A stretch of DNA of 64,000 nucleotides from Streptomyces orinoci (GCF_003121295.1 NZ_PHNC01000029.1:1240001-1304000), one strand, 5' to 3'. Positions 15,458-25,230 are shown, counted from the stretch's first letter. Notes: generated from the letters alone by a model not told the origin. Numbers and translations are program-made.

Positions 15458-16981
15458 TCAGCCGTCCTCGCCCGTCAGGGCCTCGCCCCGGAAGAATCCC
15501 GGACTGCGCCGGCGCATGACTTCCATCAGGACCGCGCCCAGCGACAACAGCCCCACACCGATCACAAATACAGACCCGATCCCGAAGACCGAACTGCCCG
15601 TTCCATAGCCGGGGTTCCACATGTCGTAGAGGGTCTTGCCGAAGACGGCGGCCAGCAGCAGCCCGCCCAGCGCCGGCAGCACCCCCTTGAAGAGGGCATC
15701 GCGTACCGAGCACCGCAGCCGGTGCCGGAAGAAGCGTACACAGGCGAAGGCGGTGATCGAGTAGTAGAAGCAAATCATCAGGCCCAGCGCATAGATGGTG
15801 TCGATGAGGACGTTCTCGCTCAGAAAGCTCATCACCGTGTAGAAGACGCCGGTGGCCACCCCGGCCGCCACCGTCGCCCGGCCCGGTGAGCGGAATCGGG
15901 GGTGGATAAGGGCGAAGGACGGCGGCAGTGCCCGGTAGGCGCTCATCGCCAGTACGGTCCGGGCCACCGGCAGGAAGGTGGTCTGGAGGCTGGCCGCAGC
16001 GGAGGCCAGGACGGCGATGAACAGCAGGGTGCCCAGCGCCCGCCCAAGGACGGGGTCCGCCAGTGCGGCGAAGACATTGCCGGCGGTGTCCGGGTTGCCC
16101 AGCCCCATGCCCCGGGTGCCGACGCCCGCGTACCTCTGCGCGGCCACGGCCGTCAGCAGATACGAGCCGATCAGCACCACCATGGCCAGCAACGCCGCCC
16201 GTCCGGGCGTCCGTTCGCTGCCCGCCGTCTCCTCATTGACGGTGAGGCAGGCGTCCCAGCCCCAGAACATAAAGATGGAGAGGGAGAGTCCGGCGGTGAA
16301 GGAGGCGAAGGAGGGGACGGCGAAGGGATTGAGCCAGTTCCAGGAGAAGTGCGGGGACGATGCGCCGGATTTGCCGAGGGCCATGGTCACAAAGAGGGCC
16401 AGGACGAGGAGTTGCAGGGCGACCAGCGCGTACTGCACACCCTTGGTGGCGGTCATTCCGCGGTAACTGACGGCCGTGGCAAGCGCGATAAAGGCCAGGC
16501 AGGTCAGTACATGGACGGTCCGGTCATGGCCCAGTGCCGCGATGGAGTCACTGTTGAAGAGGTGGCCCAGGAGCAGGTAGCAGAAGGAGGTGGCCACTCC
16601 GGCCAGATTGGACAGCACAATGATGGTCGCGATCACCAGCCCCCAGCCGCACATCCAGCCGATGCGGGGGCCAAAGGCCCGTACGCTCCAGGTGAAGGAG
16701 GTGCCACAGTCCGGCAGTTCCCGGTTCAACTCACGGTAGGCGAAGGCGACCAGCAGCATCGGCAGGAATCCGGCCAGGAACACGGCGGGCATCTGCACCC
16801 CTACCTGGCCGGCGGTCGGGCCCAGGGTGGAGGTCAGGCAGTAGACCGGGGCCACGGTGGAGATCCCGATGACCGCGCTGCCCAGCAGGCCGACGGAGTT
16901 GTCGCGCAGGCCCTTGCCCGCGACGCCCGTTGCCCCTGCCACCGTGTCCCCGGCCCCTGGCCGCGTTGCCGCCTCAACCAT
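15458..16981 (-). CDS. APC-superfamily amino acid/polyamine permease
   Basis: This is a 507-residue membrane protein with about 12 hydrophobic segments. The first contains the APC signature region IGISTVAPVYCLTSTLGPT, and the sixth region carries MFWGWDACLTVNEET, like the substrate-binding TM6 of APC carriers. Many polar and aromatic residues lie within the helices. It probably imports an amino acid or amine. It is divergent from the NTF2-like gene and likely heads the operon with the 60-residue protein and the AraC regulator. Confidence 0.88.
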   Translation of the reverse strand: MVEAATRPGAGDTVAGATGVAGKGLRDNSVGLLGSAVIGISTVAPVYCLTSTLGPTAGQVGVQMPAVFLAGFLPMLLVAFAYRELNRELPDCGTSFTWSVRAFGPRIGWMCGWGLVIATIIVLSNLAGVATSFCYLLLGHLFNSDSIAALGHDRTVHVLTCLAFIALATAVSYRGMTATKGVQYALVALQLLVLALFVTMALGKSGASSPHFSWNWLNPFAVPSFASFTAGLSLSIFMFWGWDACLTVNEETAGSERTPGRAALLAMVVLIGSYLLTAVAAQRYAGVGTRGMGLGNPDTAGNVFAALADPVLGRALGTLLFIAVLASAAASLQTTFLPVARTVLAMSAYRALPPSFALIHPRFRSPGRATVAAGVATGVFYTVMSFLSENVLIDTIYALGLMICFYYSITAFACVRFFRHRLRCSVRDALFKGVLPALGGLLLAAVFGKTLYDMWNPGYGTGSSVFGIGSVFVIGVGLLSLGAVLMEVMRRRSPGFFRGEALTGEDG

Positions 16982-17300
16982 GCACGGAACGCTAGGTGCT
17001 GCTGTTTTCGCAAGCGGGGGTTGGCGTTCCGAGGCGCCTCCCTTGAAGTTGTCGGCTCAGCGGGGAGTTGACCTTGGCTTGTTAGGCGAAGGTTGGGTTA
17101 CGGCAGGTAGCGGGAAGAGAAGGGCCCGGTTGGGCACGGCTACGAGAACCGCAGCGGCGCCCCTTTTGCCCCGGTTCAAAAATTTCCCGCACTGATCGCG
17201 GATCGTGATCTCTGCATCCATGAAGTGCGTCTTGGTCCGCCATCCGCCCGGCGGTTGACTGTGATCACCGAAGAACGGAACGAGCAGGACGGAGAAGACC
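16982..17300. other. Divergent intergenic region with repeated GATC half-sites
   Basis: These 319 bp separate the divergent permease and NTF2-like genes. Near 17194-17214 the sequence CTGATCGCGGATCGTGATC contains three spaced GATC half-sites, a possible binding region for a regulator such as the AraC protein of the permease operon. TTGACT at about 17255 could be a -35 box for the NTF2-like gene, but no convincing -10 follows. No additional gene was seen. Confidence 0.35.
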
Positions 17301-17711
17301 ATGAACAGCACCGAGCCCAAGGCCGTGGTCAAGCGCTACTTCGAGGCACTGGCCGCCGGTGAGCAGGATGTGGTCCATGACTCCTGGGCCGAGGACGGCA
17401 GCGTCTGGTACCCGGGGAAGCTGCCGATCTCCGGCACCTGGCAGGGCCGGGACCAGGTGATCAACGGCTTTCTGGCCACCGCCTGGGCCCACCTGGACCC
17501 GGAGAAGGAGGTCCGCATCAAGCTCACCAACCTCTTCGGCGAGGGCGAGCAGGTCTTCGCCGAGTGGGACTCCCACGCCACCGGCAAGGCCACCGGGCGG
17601 CTCTACGACCAGAAGAACAGCGCGGTGTTCACCGTCCGGGACGGCAAGATCGTCGGGATGCGGGAGTACGCGGACACTCAGAACTGGGCCTGGGCGCTGA
17701 TCGGCGACTGA
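17301..17711 (+). CDS. NTF2-like/SnoaL-type protein
   Basis: This 136-residue protein has the NTF2-like alpha+beta barrel pattern: VVKRYFEALAAGEQDVVHDSWAEDGSVWYPG, then GRDQVINGFL, ending AVFTVRDGKIVGMREYADTQNWAWAL. SnoaL-type members are cyclases, isomerases, hydrolases or simple ligand binders, so the reaction cannot be stated. GAGAAGACC precedes the ATG. Its 3' end overlaps the convergent deacylase by 34 bp. Confidence 0.85.
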   Translation: MNSTEPKAVVKRYFEALAAGEQDVVHDSWAEDGSVWYPGKLPISGTWQGRDQVINGFLATAWAHLDPEKEVRIKLTNLFGEGEQVFAEWDSHATGKATGRLYDQKNSAVFTVRDGKIVGMREYADTQNWAWALIGD

Positions 17712-19462
17712 CCGTCGTCCCGGGCAGGCACCGTCTCGGTGTCCCGTCCCGAACGCAGCACCATCCCCGGCACCTTCCCGGTCAGCACATCGTGGCGCAC
17801 CGTCTCCACCCCGTTGACCCGCACGCTGACCACGCCCACCGCCCGGGAGTCCAGCCGGGCGGCGGCGCCCGGGAGGTCGTGCACCAGGGTGGCCGGGGCG
17901 GCGTCGATCCGGCGCGGGTCGAAAAGCACCAGGTCGGCCCACCAGCCCTTGGCGATCCTGCCGCGCTCCCGCAGACCGAACAGCCTCGCCGGTTCATCGG
18001 TGAGCATCCGTACCGCCTCTTCCAGCGGGACCAGTCGCCGCCCGCGCAGACAGTCGCCCAGGAAGCGGGTGGGGTAGGGGGCGCCGCACATCCGGTCCAG
18101 ATGGGCGCCGGCGTCGGAGCCGCCCAGCAGGACGTCCGGGTGCTGCCAGGTGCGGCGGCGCAGTTCCCAGCTGGCGGGGTCGTTGTCGGTGGGCATCGGC
18201 CAGAGTACGGTGCGCAGTTCATCGGCGGCGCAGATCTCCACCAGGCAGGCGAAGGGGTCCAGTCCGCGCTCGGCGGCGATGTCGGCGACCACCCGGCCGG
18301 TCAGGCCCTCGTTCTCCTTGGCGTAGGTGTCACCGATGACATAGCGCCCGAAGTCGGCCAGTCGGCGGAAGACGCCCGCCGATTCGCTGTGCGCGGCGGT
18401 CAACAGCTGTCGCTGCAGCTGTGGTTGGCGCAGGCGGTCGATGCGCTCGGGGATGGGCAGGGCGAGGGTCTCGCCCCAGCCGGGGATGAGGTTGAGGGCG
18501 CAGAAGCTGCCCAGGGACATATTCATGGGGGTGAGGATGGGCATGGTCAGCGCCACCACCCGGCCACCGGCGGCACGGGCGCGCGCACTGGTGGCGAGCT
18601 GGTGCGGCACCGCCTCCGGCCGGGCGGCGTCGATGGTCAGGACGTTCCAGTTGAGCGGCCGCCCGGCGGCCGTGGACATGGCGGTGAGCAGGGCGGTTTC
18701 CTCGTCGGTGAAGCGGTCCAGACAGCCGGGGACGATGGCTTCCAGCTGGGTGCCCGGGTGCCGGCCCACCGCCTCGCACAGGGCCAGCAGTTCGCCGGGG
18801 TCGGCGTGCCGCGAGGCCACCGGGTTGCCGTCACCGTCGGTGTGGGTGGTGGAGCGGGTGGTGGACAGGCCCCAGGCGCCGGCCTCCAGCGCCTCGTGCA
18901 ACGAGTGGACCATGCGCCGCAGTTGCTCCCTGTCCGGGGTGCCGCCGATGGCGGCCGGCCCCATGGCATGGCGGCGCAGGGCGCAATGCCCGGCCATAAA
19001 GCCCGCGTTGACGGCGGTCCGGCCGTCCAGTGCGGCCAGATAGTCGCCGAAGGAGGACCAGTCCCAGGGCGCGCCCTGTTCCAGTGCGGCCAGTGACATG
19101 CCCTCCACCTTGCTCATCATCCGCCGGGTGTAGTCGGCGTCGGCGGGCCGCAAGGGGGCCAGTGAGAAGCCGCAGTTGCCGCCGAGGACGGTGGTGACGC
19201 CATGCGTCATGGAAGGGGTCGCATAGGGATCCCAGAAGAGCTGGGCGTCGTAGTGGGTGTGCGGATCGACAAAGCCCGGGACGAGGACCAGGCCATGGGC
19301 GTCCTCCTCGCTGCGGGCCCGTTCGCCGATCCGTCCGGGGGCCTTGACGGTGCCGGTGTCGATCACGGCTATGCGGCCGTCGCGGATGCCGATGTCGGCG
19401 GTGTACGCGGGCGATCCGGTGCCGTCTACGACGGTGGCGCGGCGGATGAGGTGGTCGAGCAT
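17678..19462 (-). CDS. N-acyl-D-amino-acid deacylase-like amidohydrolase
   Basis: This 594-residue protein belongs to the D-aminoacylase/amidohydrolase-3 group. The N-terminal metal site is GFVDPHTHYDAQLFWDP, followed by GVTTVLGGNCGFSLAP; the C-terminal GGSDAGAHLDRMCGAPYPT supplies the catalytic Asp region. It probably hydrolyses an amide or cyclic amide. It adjoins the LLM/amidohydrolase part of the catabolic cluster but has no CTGACG palindrome at its start; instead, repeats of the 22-bp Streptomyces type lie upstream. Confidence 0.88.
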   Translation of the reverse strand: MLDHLIRRATVVDGTGSPAYTADIGIRDGRIAVIDTGTVKAPGRIGERARSEEDAHGLVLVPGFVDPHTHYDAQLFWDPYATPSMTHGVTTVLGGNCGFSLAPLRPADADYTRRMMSKVEGMSLAALEQGAPWDWSSFGDYLAALDGRTAVNAGFMAGHCALRRHAMGPAAIGGTPDREQLRRMVHSLHEALEAGAWGLSTTRSTTHTDGDGNPVASRHADPGELLALCEAVGRHPGTQLEAIVPGCLDRFTDEETALLTAMSTAAGRPLNWNVLTIDAARPEAVPHQLATSARARAAGGRVVALTMPILTPMNMSLGSFCALNLIPGWGETLALPIPERIDRLRQPQLQRQLLTAAHSESAGVFRRLADFGRYVIGDTYAKENEGLTGRVVADIAAERGLDPFACLVEICAADELRTVLWPMPTDNDPASWELRRRTWQHPDVLLGGSDAGAHLDRMCGAPYPTRFLGDCLRGRRLVPLEEAVRMLTDEPARLFGLRERGRIAKGWWADLVLFDPRRIDAAPATLVHDLPGAAARLDSRAVGVVSVRVNGVETVRHDVLTGKVPGMVLRSGRDTETVPARDDGQSPISAQAQF

Positions 19463-19485
19463 GGAGTGTCGTCCGTCCTCTCGTC

Positions 19486-19703
19486 GGGCGCCCCGTCAGG
19501 GGCGCGGGGAACTGCGCGACCAGCCCGATACGGCCCGCAGCCGAGAACTGACCGCGCCGCGGCGCCGATTGCAATCTTTTGCGTGCGGACCGTCCGTGGC
19601 CGTTCGCGCAGTTCCCCGCGCCCCTGATGGGGCTGATGCAGCACCTCATGCGCGGACCGTGCTTGGCGGAGCGCGCAGTTCCCCGCGCCCCCTACGGGGC
19701 GCC
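19486..19703. repeat. Three copies of a GCGCAGTTCCCCGCGCCCC repeat
   Basis: Two copies at 19498-19519 and 19604-19625 form a perfect 22-bp inverted pair around the core GCGCAGTTCCCCGCGCCCC. A third copy, at about 19672-19697, is oriented like the second and covers the LLM stop codon. Each is followed by a CCCC...GGGGC microhairpin. This is a dispersed repeat common between Streptomyces genes. It could terminate LLM transcription; no gene lies between 19462 and 19692. Confidence 0.75.
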
Positions 19704-20813
19704 CCGCATCCGCGAAGTCCGATGCACCGGATCCGTATCCAGCTCCGGGATCACCCGCTCCCCGATCAGCCGGATAGTGGTCATCGTGTCCTCGTACGGG
19801 ATGCCCACCGGCAGCCCGAACACCAGTTGATCCGCCCCCGCCTGCTCCCACCGCTTGCACTGGGCCAGCACCTCGTCCGGGTCGCCGCAGACCAGCAGTT
19901 CCTCGGCCACCAGCAGATCGATGATCTCCTCGGTGTACTCGGGCAGCAGCTCCGGCCAGCGGGGTATCCCCTCCGGGCGCGGGAAGGTGTCGTGGTAGCG
20001 GAAGAGCAGTGACTGCAGATAGTGCAACTGGCCATTGGCGGCGACCTGGCGGGCCTTGCGGGAGGTCTCCGCGCAGATGGCCGTGGTCGTCACCATCACA
20101 TTGTCGTTGACAAAGGCCCCCACCGGCTCGGCGTCCCTGATCGCCGTCTTATAGGAGTCCACCACCCACTCCATGTCGGAGACCTTCTGCACGCTGAAGC
20201 CCAGCACCCCCAGCCCCTTGCGGGCGGCCATGGCGTACGAGGAGGGCGAACCGGCCGCGTACCACATGGCGGGGTGCCCGGGACCGTACGGCTTGGGCAG
20301 CACCTTGCGGGCGGGCAGTGACCAGTGCTTGCCGGTGAAGCCCGGGTACTCATCCGACAGCCACATCCGGGGGAACTCGGCGATGGTCTCCTCCCAGATC
20401 TCCCTCGTGTGGCCCATGTCGGTGATGCCGGGCAGGAAGGCGAGGATCTCATGGCTGCCCGCGCCCCGCCCGGTGCCGAACTCAAAGCGCCCGCCGGTCA
20501 GATGGTCGAGCATGGCCGCCTTCTCGGCCACCTTGGCCGGGTGGTTGAGCTGGGGCAGCGGGTTGAAGATGCCCGAGCCCAGGTGGATGCGCTCGGTGGC
20601 GTGGGCGAGATAGCCGAGGAAGACATCGTTCGCCGAGAGGTGGGAGTACTCGTCCAGGAAGTGGTGTTCGGTGGCCCAGGCGTATTTGAAGCCGGACTTG
20701 TCGGCCTGGATCACATACCGGGCCTCCTCCATCAGCGCATGGTGCTCGGCCTGGGGGTCGGCCGCCGAGCGGCCGGCCGGCACATAGCCCTGCACAAAGA
20801 TCCCGAACTCCAT
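19692..20813 (-). CDS. LLM-class flavin-dependent oxidoreductase/monooxygenase
   Basis: This 373-residue luciferase-like protein has MEFGIFVQGYVPAGR, YAWATEHHFLDEYSHL, IHLGSGIFNPLPQLNHP and RFEFGTGRGAGSHE. These are features of the FMN-dependent group that works with a separate flavin reductase; one is encoded at 47215-47838. It probably hydroxylates or cleaves a cluster intermediate. A CTGACGCATAGTCAG palindrome lies 18 bp before the start codon, tying it to the proposed TetR regulon. Confidence 0.88.
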   Translation of the reverse strand: MEFGIFVQGYVPAGRSAADPQAEHHALMEEARYVIQADKSGFKYAWATEHHFLDEYSHLSANDVFLGYLAHATERIHLGSGIFNPLPQLNHPAKVAEKAAMLDHLTGGRFEFGTGRGAGSHEILAFLPGITDMGHTREIWEETIAEFPRMWLSDEYPGFTGKHWSLPARKVLPKPYGPGHPAMWYAAGSPSSYAMAARKGLGVLGFSVQKVSDMEWVVDSYKTAIRDAEPVGAFVNDNVMVTTTAICAETSRKARQVAANGQLHYLQSLLFRYHDTFPRPEGIPRWPELLPEYTEEIIDLLVAEELLVCGDPDEVLAQCKRWEQAGADQLVFGLPVGIPYEDTMTTIRLIGERVIPELDTDPVHRTSRMRGAP

Positions 20814-20830
20814 GGCGGCTCACCAACTTT

Positions 20831-20845
20831 CTGACGCATAGTCAG
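20831..20845. promoter_or_regulatory. Regulon operator site (LLM gene)
   Basis: CTGACGCATAGTCAG matches the CTGACG-N3-CGTCAG palindrome at 11 of 12 arm positions. It sits 18 bp upstream of the LLM start codon at 20813, a normal place for a repressor site. Confidence 0.65.
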
Positions 20846-20924
20846 GTGCAGTGGACTGTGACACCGCCGTCCAGCGCCGTCAAGAAGTCCGCCCGGTCAA
20901 GAAGTCCGCCCGCGACAAGAAACC

Positions 20925-22151
20925 TCAACGTGCCGCCGCCGGCGCCCACCGCCCGTCCGCCGAAAGCCCCAGCAGTTCAATGGCGTTGCCCCGGACAATC
21001 CGCTCCACCGTGGCCGGGTCCAGGTGCGCCATCTGCCGCTGGGCCACCTCCCGCGAGCGCGGCCAGGTGGAGTCGGAGTGCGGATAGTCCGTCTCGTACA
21101 GCACATTGGCGGCGCCGATGGCGTCCAGATTGCGCAGCCCGAAGGCATCGTCGAAGAAGCAGCCGTAAACGTGCCCGGCGAACAGCTCGGACGGCGGGCG
21201 CCGCACCTTGTCCGCCACCCCGCCCCAGCCCCGGTTCTCCGCCCAGACGGTGTCCGCCCGTTCCAGGAGGTAGGGGATCCACCCGATCTGCCCTTCGGCG
21301 TACATCACCCGCAGCCCGGGGAAGCGGTCGAAGGCTCCCGACATCAGCCAGTCGGCCAGCGAGAAGCAGCAGTTGGCGAAGGTGATCGCGGAGCCGACCG
21401 CGGGGGGCGCGTCCTCGGAGGTGGAGGGCATCCGGGAGGAGGAGCCGATATGCATGGCCAGCACGGTGCCGGTCTCGGCACAGGCGCACAGGAAGGGGTC
21501 CCAGTGGTCGGTGTGGATCGAGGGGAGCCCCAGATGCGGCGGGATCTCGGAGAAGCAGACCGCCGGAACTCCTCGTTCCGCATTGCGTCTTACTTCCCGG
21601 GCCGCCAGTTCCGGGTCCCATAGCGGGACAATGGTCAGCGGGATCAGGCGGCCATGGGCGGTGCCGCACCACTCCTCGACCATCCAGTCGTTGTAGGCGC
21701 GTACACAGAGCAGGGCCAGTTCGCGGTCGGCGGCTTCGGTAAAGATTTGTCCGCAGAAGCGGGGAAATGTCGGGAAGCAGAGCGCGGATTCCACATGGTT
21801 GAGATCCATATCGGCCAGCCGGTCCGCGACCCGGTAGGAGCCCGGCCGCATCTGCTCATAGGTGATTCCCTCCAGCCGGACCTCCTCCCTGGAGAAACCG
21901 ACGGCGGTATCCAGCCGAGTGAGCGGACGGTGCAAATCCTCATAGATCCACCAATCCGCCTGGGGACCCTCGCCGCCCGGGGCGCCCATCTCCGGTGTGA
22001 ACCGGCCGCCGGTGAAGGTCATTTGCTTCACCGGCGCCCGCACCACCCGGGGCCCGGCATCGCGGAATCGTGCCGGTAAGCGGTTCCGCCAGACGTCGGG
22101 GGGCTCGACCGTGTGGTCGTCCACCGAGATTATCTTGGGGAAGCTACGCAT
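20925..22151 (-). CDS. Amidohydrolase_2 (ACMSD-like) family protein, paralogue 1
   Basis: This 408-residue metal-dependent hydrolase or decarboxylase of the PF04909 type opens with KIISVDDHTVEPPDVW, where VDDH replaces the classic HxH. FPRFCGQIFTEA, HIGSSSRMPSTSEDAPP, YAEGQIGWIPYLLERAD and the catalytic-aspartate segment YETDYPHSDSTWP follow. It is clearly paralogous to the protein at 58305-59513, so the cluster carries two versions. The ATG at 22151 aligns with the paralogue's start; the longer open frame upstream is rejected. A perfect operator palindrome lies 21 bp upstream. Confidence 0.87.
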   Translation of the reverse strand: MRSFPKIISVDDHTVEPPDVWRNRLPARFRDAGPRVVRAPVKQMTFTGGRFTPEMGAPGGEGPQADWWIYEDLHRPLTRLDTAVGFSREEVRLEGITYEQMRPGSYRVADRLADMDLNHVESALCFPTFPRFCGQIFTEAADRELALLCVRAYNDWMVEEWCGTAHGRLIPLTIVPLWDPELAAREVRRNAERGVPAVCFSEIPPHLGLPSIHTDHWDPFLCACAETGTVLAMHIGSSSRMPSTSEDAPPAVGSAITFANCCFSLADWLMSGAFDRFPGLRVMYAEGQIGWIPYLLERADTVWAENRGWGGVADKVRRPPSELFAGHVYGCFFDDAFGLRNLDAIGAANVLYETDYPHSDSTWPRSREVAQRQMAHLDPATVERIVRGNAIELLGLSADGRWAPAAAR

Positions 22152-22172
22152 GACGGACACCGTAGCGCTGAA

Positions 22173-22187
22173 CTGACGGAGCGTCAG
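22173..22187. promoter_or_regulatory. Regulon operator site, perfect palindrome (amidohydrolase 1)
   Basis: CTGACGGAGCGTCAG is a perfect CTGACG-N3-CGTCAG palindrome 21 bp upstream of the amidohydrolase start. It also lies 121 bp upstream of the divergent AfsR-like gene and so could affect both. Confidence 0.75.
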
Positions 22188-22308
22188 CAAGGGTGCTGGA
22201 CGACCCCGTGCAGGCCCTGTGGAGAGGGCCGGACCGGTGCTGACGCACAGGCCCATAACAAGGCAGACTGACCGATGCCACCGAGCAGGAGAGCAGGGGG
22301 TCGTCACC

Positions 22309-25230
22309 ATGGCGGGAGACACAGGGCAGCGGCTGCGGTTCACCGTGCTCGGGCCCGTCCGCGCCTGGCGCGGCGATGAACCGCTGAACACCGGCTCCCC
22401 CCAGCAGCGCGCCCTGCTGGCCGCCCTGCTGCTGCGCGGCGGACGCACCGCCACCGCACCGGAACTGGTGGACGCCCTCTGGGGCGAGGAACCGCCGCAT
22501 GCCGCCCTGGCCGCCCTGCGCACCTATGCCTCCCGGCTCCGCAAGGCACTGGGCCCGGACGCGGACGCCCTGGTCAGCGAGGCGGGCGGCTATGCGATCC
22601 GGGTGGGCGTGGACTGCCTGGACACCGACATGGTGGAACGGCTGGCCGCCGAGGCGGACAAGGCCCGCGCCGCCGGCCAGCGCCACCAGGCCCGCGACCT
22701 GATGAACCAGGCCCTGGCCATCTGGGACGGCGAACCGCTGGCCGGGGTCACCGGCCCATTCGCCGACACCCAGCGCGCCCGGCTGGAGGAGTGGCGGCTG
22801 ACCCTGCTGGAGACCCGCCTCGACCTGGACCTGGAGGTCGGCAGCCATGCCGAGGCGGTCTCCGAACTGACCGCCCTGACCGCCGCCCACCCGCTGCGCG
22901 AGCGGCTGCGCGAACTGCTGATGCTGGCCCTCTATCGGGGCGGCCGGCAGGCCGAGGCGCTGGCCGTCTACACCGACACCCGGCGGCTGCTCGCCGACGA
23001 ACTCGGCGTGGACCCCTGCCCCGAGCTCTCCGAGCTCCAGCAGCGGATCCTGCGCGGGGACGCCGACCTCAACGCGCACCCCGCCGGGGAGCGCCCGTCC
23101 GCCGGACCGTCCTTCGTCCGGCCCGCCCAGCTGCCGGCCACCGTCTCCGACTTCACCGGGCGCAGCGCCTTTGTGGACGAGCTCAGCCACCAACTGGCCA
23201 CCGCCGAGGGCCGGATCATGGCCGTCTCCGCGGTGGCCGGCATCGGCGGCGTCGGCAAGACCACCCTCGCGGTACATGTCGCCCACGCCGCCCGCGAGCA
23301 CTTCCCGGACGGCCAGCTGTATGTGGACCTCCAGGGCACCGGCCCGGTGGTCGCCGAGCCGGAGGCGGTGCTGGGCGCCTTTCTGCGCGCCCTGGGCGTC
23401 GCCGACTCGGCCATCCCCGAGGGCCTGGAGGAACGCGCCGCGCTCTACCGCTCCACCCTGGACGGCCGCCGGGTGCTCACCCTGCTGGACAACGCCCGCG
23501 ACGCCGCCCAGGTACGTCCGCTGCTGCCCGGCAACGAGGGCTGTGCCGCCCTGGTCACCAGCCGCACCAGGATGGTGGACCTGGCCGGGGCGCACCTGGT
23601 GGACCTGGATGTGATGAGCCCCGACGAGGCGCTGGCCTTCTTCACCCGCATCGTGGGCGACGAGCGGGTGGGCGCGGAGCGGGACGCCGCGATGGATGTG
23701 GTGGCCGCCTGCGGCTTCCTGCCGCTGGCCATCCGCATCGCCGCCTCCCGGCTGGCCGCCCGCCGCACCTGGACCGTCTCGGTGCTGGCCCGCAAACTCG
23801 GCGACGAGCGGCGCCGCCTGGACGAACTCCGGGCCGGCGACCTCGCGGTCAAGGCCTCCTTCGAGCTCGGCTACGGCCAGCTGGAACCGGCCCAGGCCCG
23901 CGCCTTCCGGCTGCTCGGCCTGCCCGACGGGCCGGACATATCGCTGGCCGCGGCGGCGGCGGTGCTCGACCTGGACCTGGAGGACACCGAGGAACTCCTG
24001 GAGTCCCTGGTGGACACCTCCCTCCTGGAATCCGCCGCCCCCGGCCGCTACCGCTACCACGACCTGCTGCGGCTGTACGCCCGCGCTTGCGCGGAGCGGG
24101 ATGAGCGGTCGGTGGAGCGGGAGGCTGCGATGTCGCGGCTGCTGGACTTCTACCTGGCCACGGCGGCCGGTGTCTACGTCCTGGAACGCCCTGGCGAGCA
24201 GCTCCTCAAACACCTGACCCCGACCTCCCACCCCGGCCTGGCCTTCACCGACCGCGCCAAGGCGGCGGACTGGCTTTACGCGGAGGCGGGGTGCCTGCTG
24301 ACCTGTGCGGCCCAGCACGCCCTGGGCCCGGCCGACGCGGTGCGGCGCGCCGTTGACCTCCTGTTCGCGGCCAAAGATCTCACCGAGTCGGGCGCGTACT
24401 CGCGGCTGTACGCCCAAGCCGCCGCGCCTTTGCTGGCAGCCACCCAAACTCTGGGCGACATACGGGCCGAGGGCCGGGCGCGGACCGTCCTGGCCCATGT
24501 GCACAACCTGTCGGGCCGCTTCGCCCAGGCCAATGAAGAGGCCGTGCGGGCTGTAGAACTCGGCCGGCGATGCGACGACGCCATTCCCTGCTGCTACGCC
24601 ATGAACATCCGTGGCATCGTGGCCGGTTACCAGAGCCTCGGCGAAGACGCCGAAACCTACTTCGAACTCGCGCTGGCCGCCTTCCGGGCCGATGGCAACC
24701 GCCCCGGCGAGGCGAGCGCACTCAGCAACCTCTCGCGCATACACCGCGACACCGGCCGTACCCATTCCGCGGTTGATCTCGCGGAACAGAGCATCGCCAC
24801 ATACCGTGCGACCAACGCCGCTTGGCGACTGGCCAACGCACTGTACGCCTATGGCATTGCGCTGGCCGGCGCCGAGCGGCCGCAGGAAGCACTCCGGCAG
24901 CTCAGCGAGGCACTACAGATTTTCCGCGACAACCGTCAGCAGATGTGGGAGGGTTGGACGCTCTTCAGGATGGCCGAGGTGCACCAGACCACCGGTCATC
25001 ACGCGCTGGGTGCGGCACATGCCGAGCAGGCACTGGCGCGGTTGCGCGGTATCGCGGGTGAGTGGCGCCGAGGCAATATCCTTACTGTGCTCGGCCACTG
25101 TCTCCACGCGCTGGGGCAGATCGGACGCGCCCGCGCCTGCTGGACAGAGGCACTGACCGCCTTCGAGCAACTGGCCCGGGAGAAGGAAGCGGCAGAGGTC
25201 CGCGAACTGCTGGCGATGGCTGCCGTCTAG
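22309..25230 (+). CDS. AfsR/SARP-family regulator (SARP, NB-ARC, TPR), copy 1
   Basis: This is a 973-residue AfsR-type regulator. Residues 1 to about 95 form the OmpR-like winged helix (LRFTVLGPVRAWRGDEPLN, ALRTYASRLRKALG) and the BTAD helical domain reaches about 245. An NB-ARC ATPase has its Walker A motif GIGGVGKTT at about residue 315 and a TSRTRM sensor. TPR repeats fill about residues 680-973 (ANALYAYGIALAGAERPQEAL, GAAHAEQALARL). The ATG at 22309 follows a GGGGG ribosome site. It faces the paralogue at 26134-29394 across the two DDHM peptide genes, so it may sense or control those peptides. Confidence 0.9.
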   Translation: MAGDTGQRLRFTVLGPVRAWRGDEPLNTGSPQQRALLAALLLRGGRTATAPELVDALWGEEPPHAALAALRTYASRLRKALGPDADALVSEAGGYAIRVGVDCLDTDMVERLAAEADKARAAGQRHQARDLMNQALAIWDGEPLAGVTGPFADTQRARLEEWRLTLLETRLDLDLEVGSHAEAVSELTALTAAHPLRERLRELLMLALYRGGRQAEALAVYTDTRRLLADELGVDPCPELSELQQRILRGDADLNAHPAGERPSAGPSFVRPAQLPATVSDFTGRSAFVDELSHQLATAEGRIMAVSAVAGIGGVGKTTLAVHVAHAAREHFPDGQLYVDLQGTGPVVAEPEAVLGAFLRALGVADSAIPEGLEERAALYRSTLDGRRVLTLLDNARDAAQVRPLLPGNEGCAALVTSRTRMVDLAGAHLVDLDVMSPDEALAFFTRIVGDERVGAERDAAMDVVAACGFLPLAIRIAASRLAARRTWTVSVLARKLGDERRRLDELRAGDLAVKASFELGYGQLEPAQARAFRLLGLPDGPDISLAAAAAVLDLDLEDTEELLESLVDTSLLESAAPGRYRYHDLLRLYARACAERDERSVEREAAMSRLLDFYLATAAGVYVLERPGEQLLKHLTPTSHPGLAFTDRAKAADWLYAEAGCLLTCAAQHALGPADAVRRAVDLLFAAKDLTESGAYSRLYAQAAAPLLAATQTLGDIRAEGRARTVLAHVHNLSGRFAQANEEAVRAVELGRRCDDAIPCCYAMNIRGIVAGYQSLGEDAETYFELALAAFRADGNRPGEASALSNLSRIHRDTGRTHSAVDLAEQSIATYRATNAAWRLANALYAYGIALAGAERPQEALRQLSEALQIFRDNRQQMWEGWTLFRMAEVHQTTGHHALGAAHAEQALARLRGIAGEWRRGNILTVLGHCLHALGQIGRARACWTEALTAFEQLAREKEAAEVRELLAMAAV

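Noticed and set aside
22152..22523. N-terminal extension of amidohydrolase 1
   Set aside because: The frame stays open upstream, but the paralogue begins exactly at MRSFPKIISVDDH-like sequence and an operator palindrome lies within the extension.
22144..24765. 873-codon open frame antisense to AfsR copy 1
   Set aside because: Shadow frame: the sense strand encodes a full SARP/NB-ARC/TPR protein and the antisense product is low-complexity.
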